Source: an uncultured Bacteroidota bacterium (GTDB taxonomy: Bacteria > Bacteroidota > Bacteroidia > Chitinophagales > Chitinophagaceae). From it: DNA of 5,775 bases. Positions within the stretch are counted from its first letter, which is position 1. Every line of letters starts with the position of its first letter. The notes below the pieces were generated by a model. The model had not been told where the DNA came from and ran no database searches. It saw only the letters and a list, made by a program, of their open reading frames with translations. The stretch lies in assembly GCA_946480675.1 (NCBI GenBank), contig CAMLKS010000181.1, positions 1-5,775 on the forward strand. Reading direction: 5' to 3'. The translations under genes and the position numbers were made by a program. Below are positions 5,428 through 5,775 of the stretch, in pieces.

Positions 5428-5754
5428 ATGAACTGGATCATTCTGATCATTGCGGGTTTATTTGAAACGGGCTTTGCTGCCTGCCTTGGCAAAGCGAAAG
5501 AAAGTACCGGGGCTGCCGCTACGTGGTGGTATGCCGGTTTTCTCGTCTGCCTGGTGATCAGTATGTACCTGCTGGTAAAAGCCACACAAACATTACCTAT
5601 AGGCACTGCCTACGCCGTATGGACCGGCATTGGCGCTGTAGGTACTGTGCTGGTGGGTATCCTGTTCTTCAAAGAGCCGGCCAGTTTCTGGCGTTTATTC
5701 TTTATCGTTACACTTATTGGTTCCATTATAGGGCTTAAAGCTGTATCTCACTAA
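5428..5754 (+). CDS. sugE: SMR family exporter, Gdx/SugE type (putative guanidinium exporter)
   Basis: Small multidrug resistance proteins are four-helix inner-membrane proteins that work as antiparallel dimers, exchanging protons for cations. Gdx members export guanidinium; relatives export quaternary ammonium compounds. This 108-residue protein has the normal length, with spans at about 2-20, 31-50, 57-80 and 86-104. It has the essential glutamate E13 in AGLFETGF and the Gdx-like helix 3 sequence PIGTAYAVWTGIGAVGT (57-73), including W65. S45 and the ending IIGLKAVSH also align with E. coli SugE. It differs from Gdx in having F16 where Gdx has tryptophan, and its first loop is three residues longer. 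The ATG at 5428 was chosen over an upstream one at 5323, which would add 35 unrelated residues and span the promoter. No guanidine riboswitch fits in the short leader. Substrate is uncertain. Confidence 0.88.
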   Translation: MNWIILIIAGLFETGFAACLGKAKESTGAAATWWYAGFLVCLVISMYLLVKATQTLPIGTAYAVWTGIGAVGTVLVGILFFKEPASFWRLFFIVTLIGSIIGLKAVSH

Positions 5755-5763
5755 GACGCATCC

Positions 5764-5775
5764 ATGAAGGTTGAT
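5764..5775 (+). CDS. Possible first codons of a gene running off the right edge
   Basis: After the transporter's TAA stop and nine bases, ATG AAG GTT GAT (MKVD) runs to the edge in the same frame. No terminator lies between, so a co-transcribed gene is possible. Four codons cannot identify a product. Confidence 0.25.

Overview
The window looks like chromosomal housekeeping DNA from a member of the Bacteroidota, most likely a Chitinophagaceae-type bacterium. This rests on a Bacteroidota-style HemD next to a DUF4271 membrane protein, a DUF6526 protein, the absence of clear Shine-Dalgarno sequences before the starts, and several copies of the Bacteroidota -7 promoter element TAnnTTTG in the gaps between genes. 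Base composition is moderate and looks even across the window. I see no phage, IS element, tRNA, rRNA or CRISPR array.

Layout, left to right. A minus-strand cluster runs from about 2384 down to 79: a small secreted protein of unknown family, a DUF4271 multi-span membrane protein, then uroporphyrinogen-III synthase (hemD), ended by a good intrinsic terminator at 22-58. Divergent from it on the plus strand is hemW (2484-3620), the radical-SAM-family heme chaperone. A plus-strand gene for a two-part GNAT-like protein follows (3746-4867). It converges on a minus-strand DUF6526 membrane protein (4901-5338), and the two share one perfect hairpin terminator. Finally a plus-strand SMR-family exporter of the Gdx/SugE type (5428-5754) diverges from the DUF6526 gene. 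Both window edges carry a few codons that may be the starts of further genes.

How it fits together. The left two thirds have a tetrapyrrole theme: HemD closes the uroporphyrinogen III ring, and HemW binds heme and is thought to deliver it to target proteins. The DUF4271 protein and the small secreted protein lie between these two genes and are candidates for a linked envelope role, but only by position. The right third is a set of separately transcribed genes with no evident common pathway. No clear new multi-gene system is visible. The most notable points are a hemW start that appears to lie at its own transcription start, an inverted repeat in the hemW control region, and a Gdx-like transporter with a changed active-site residue.
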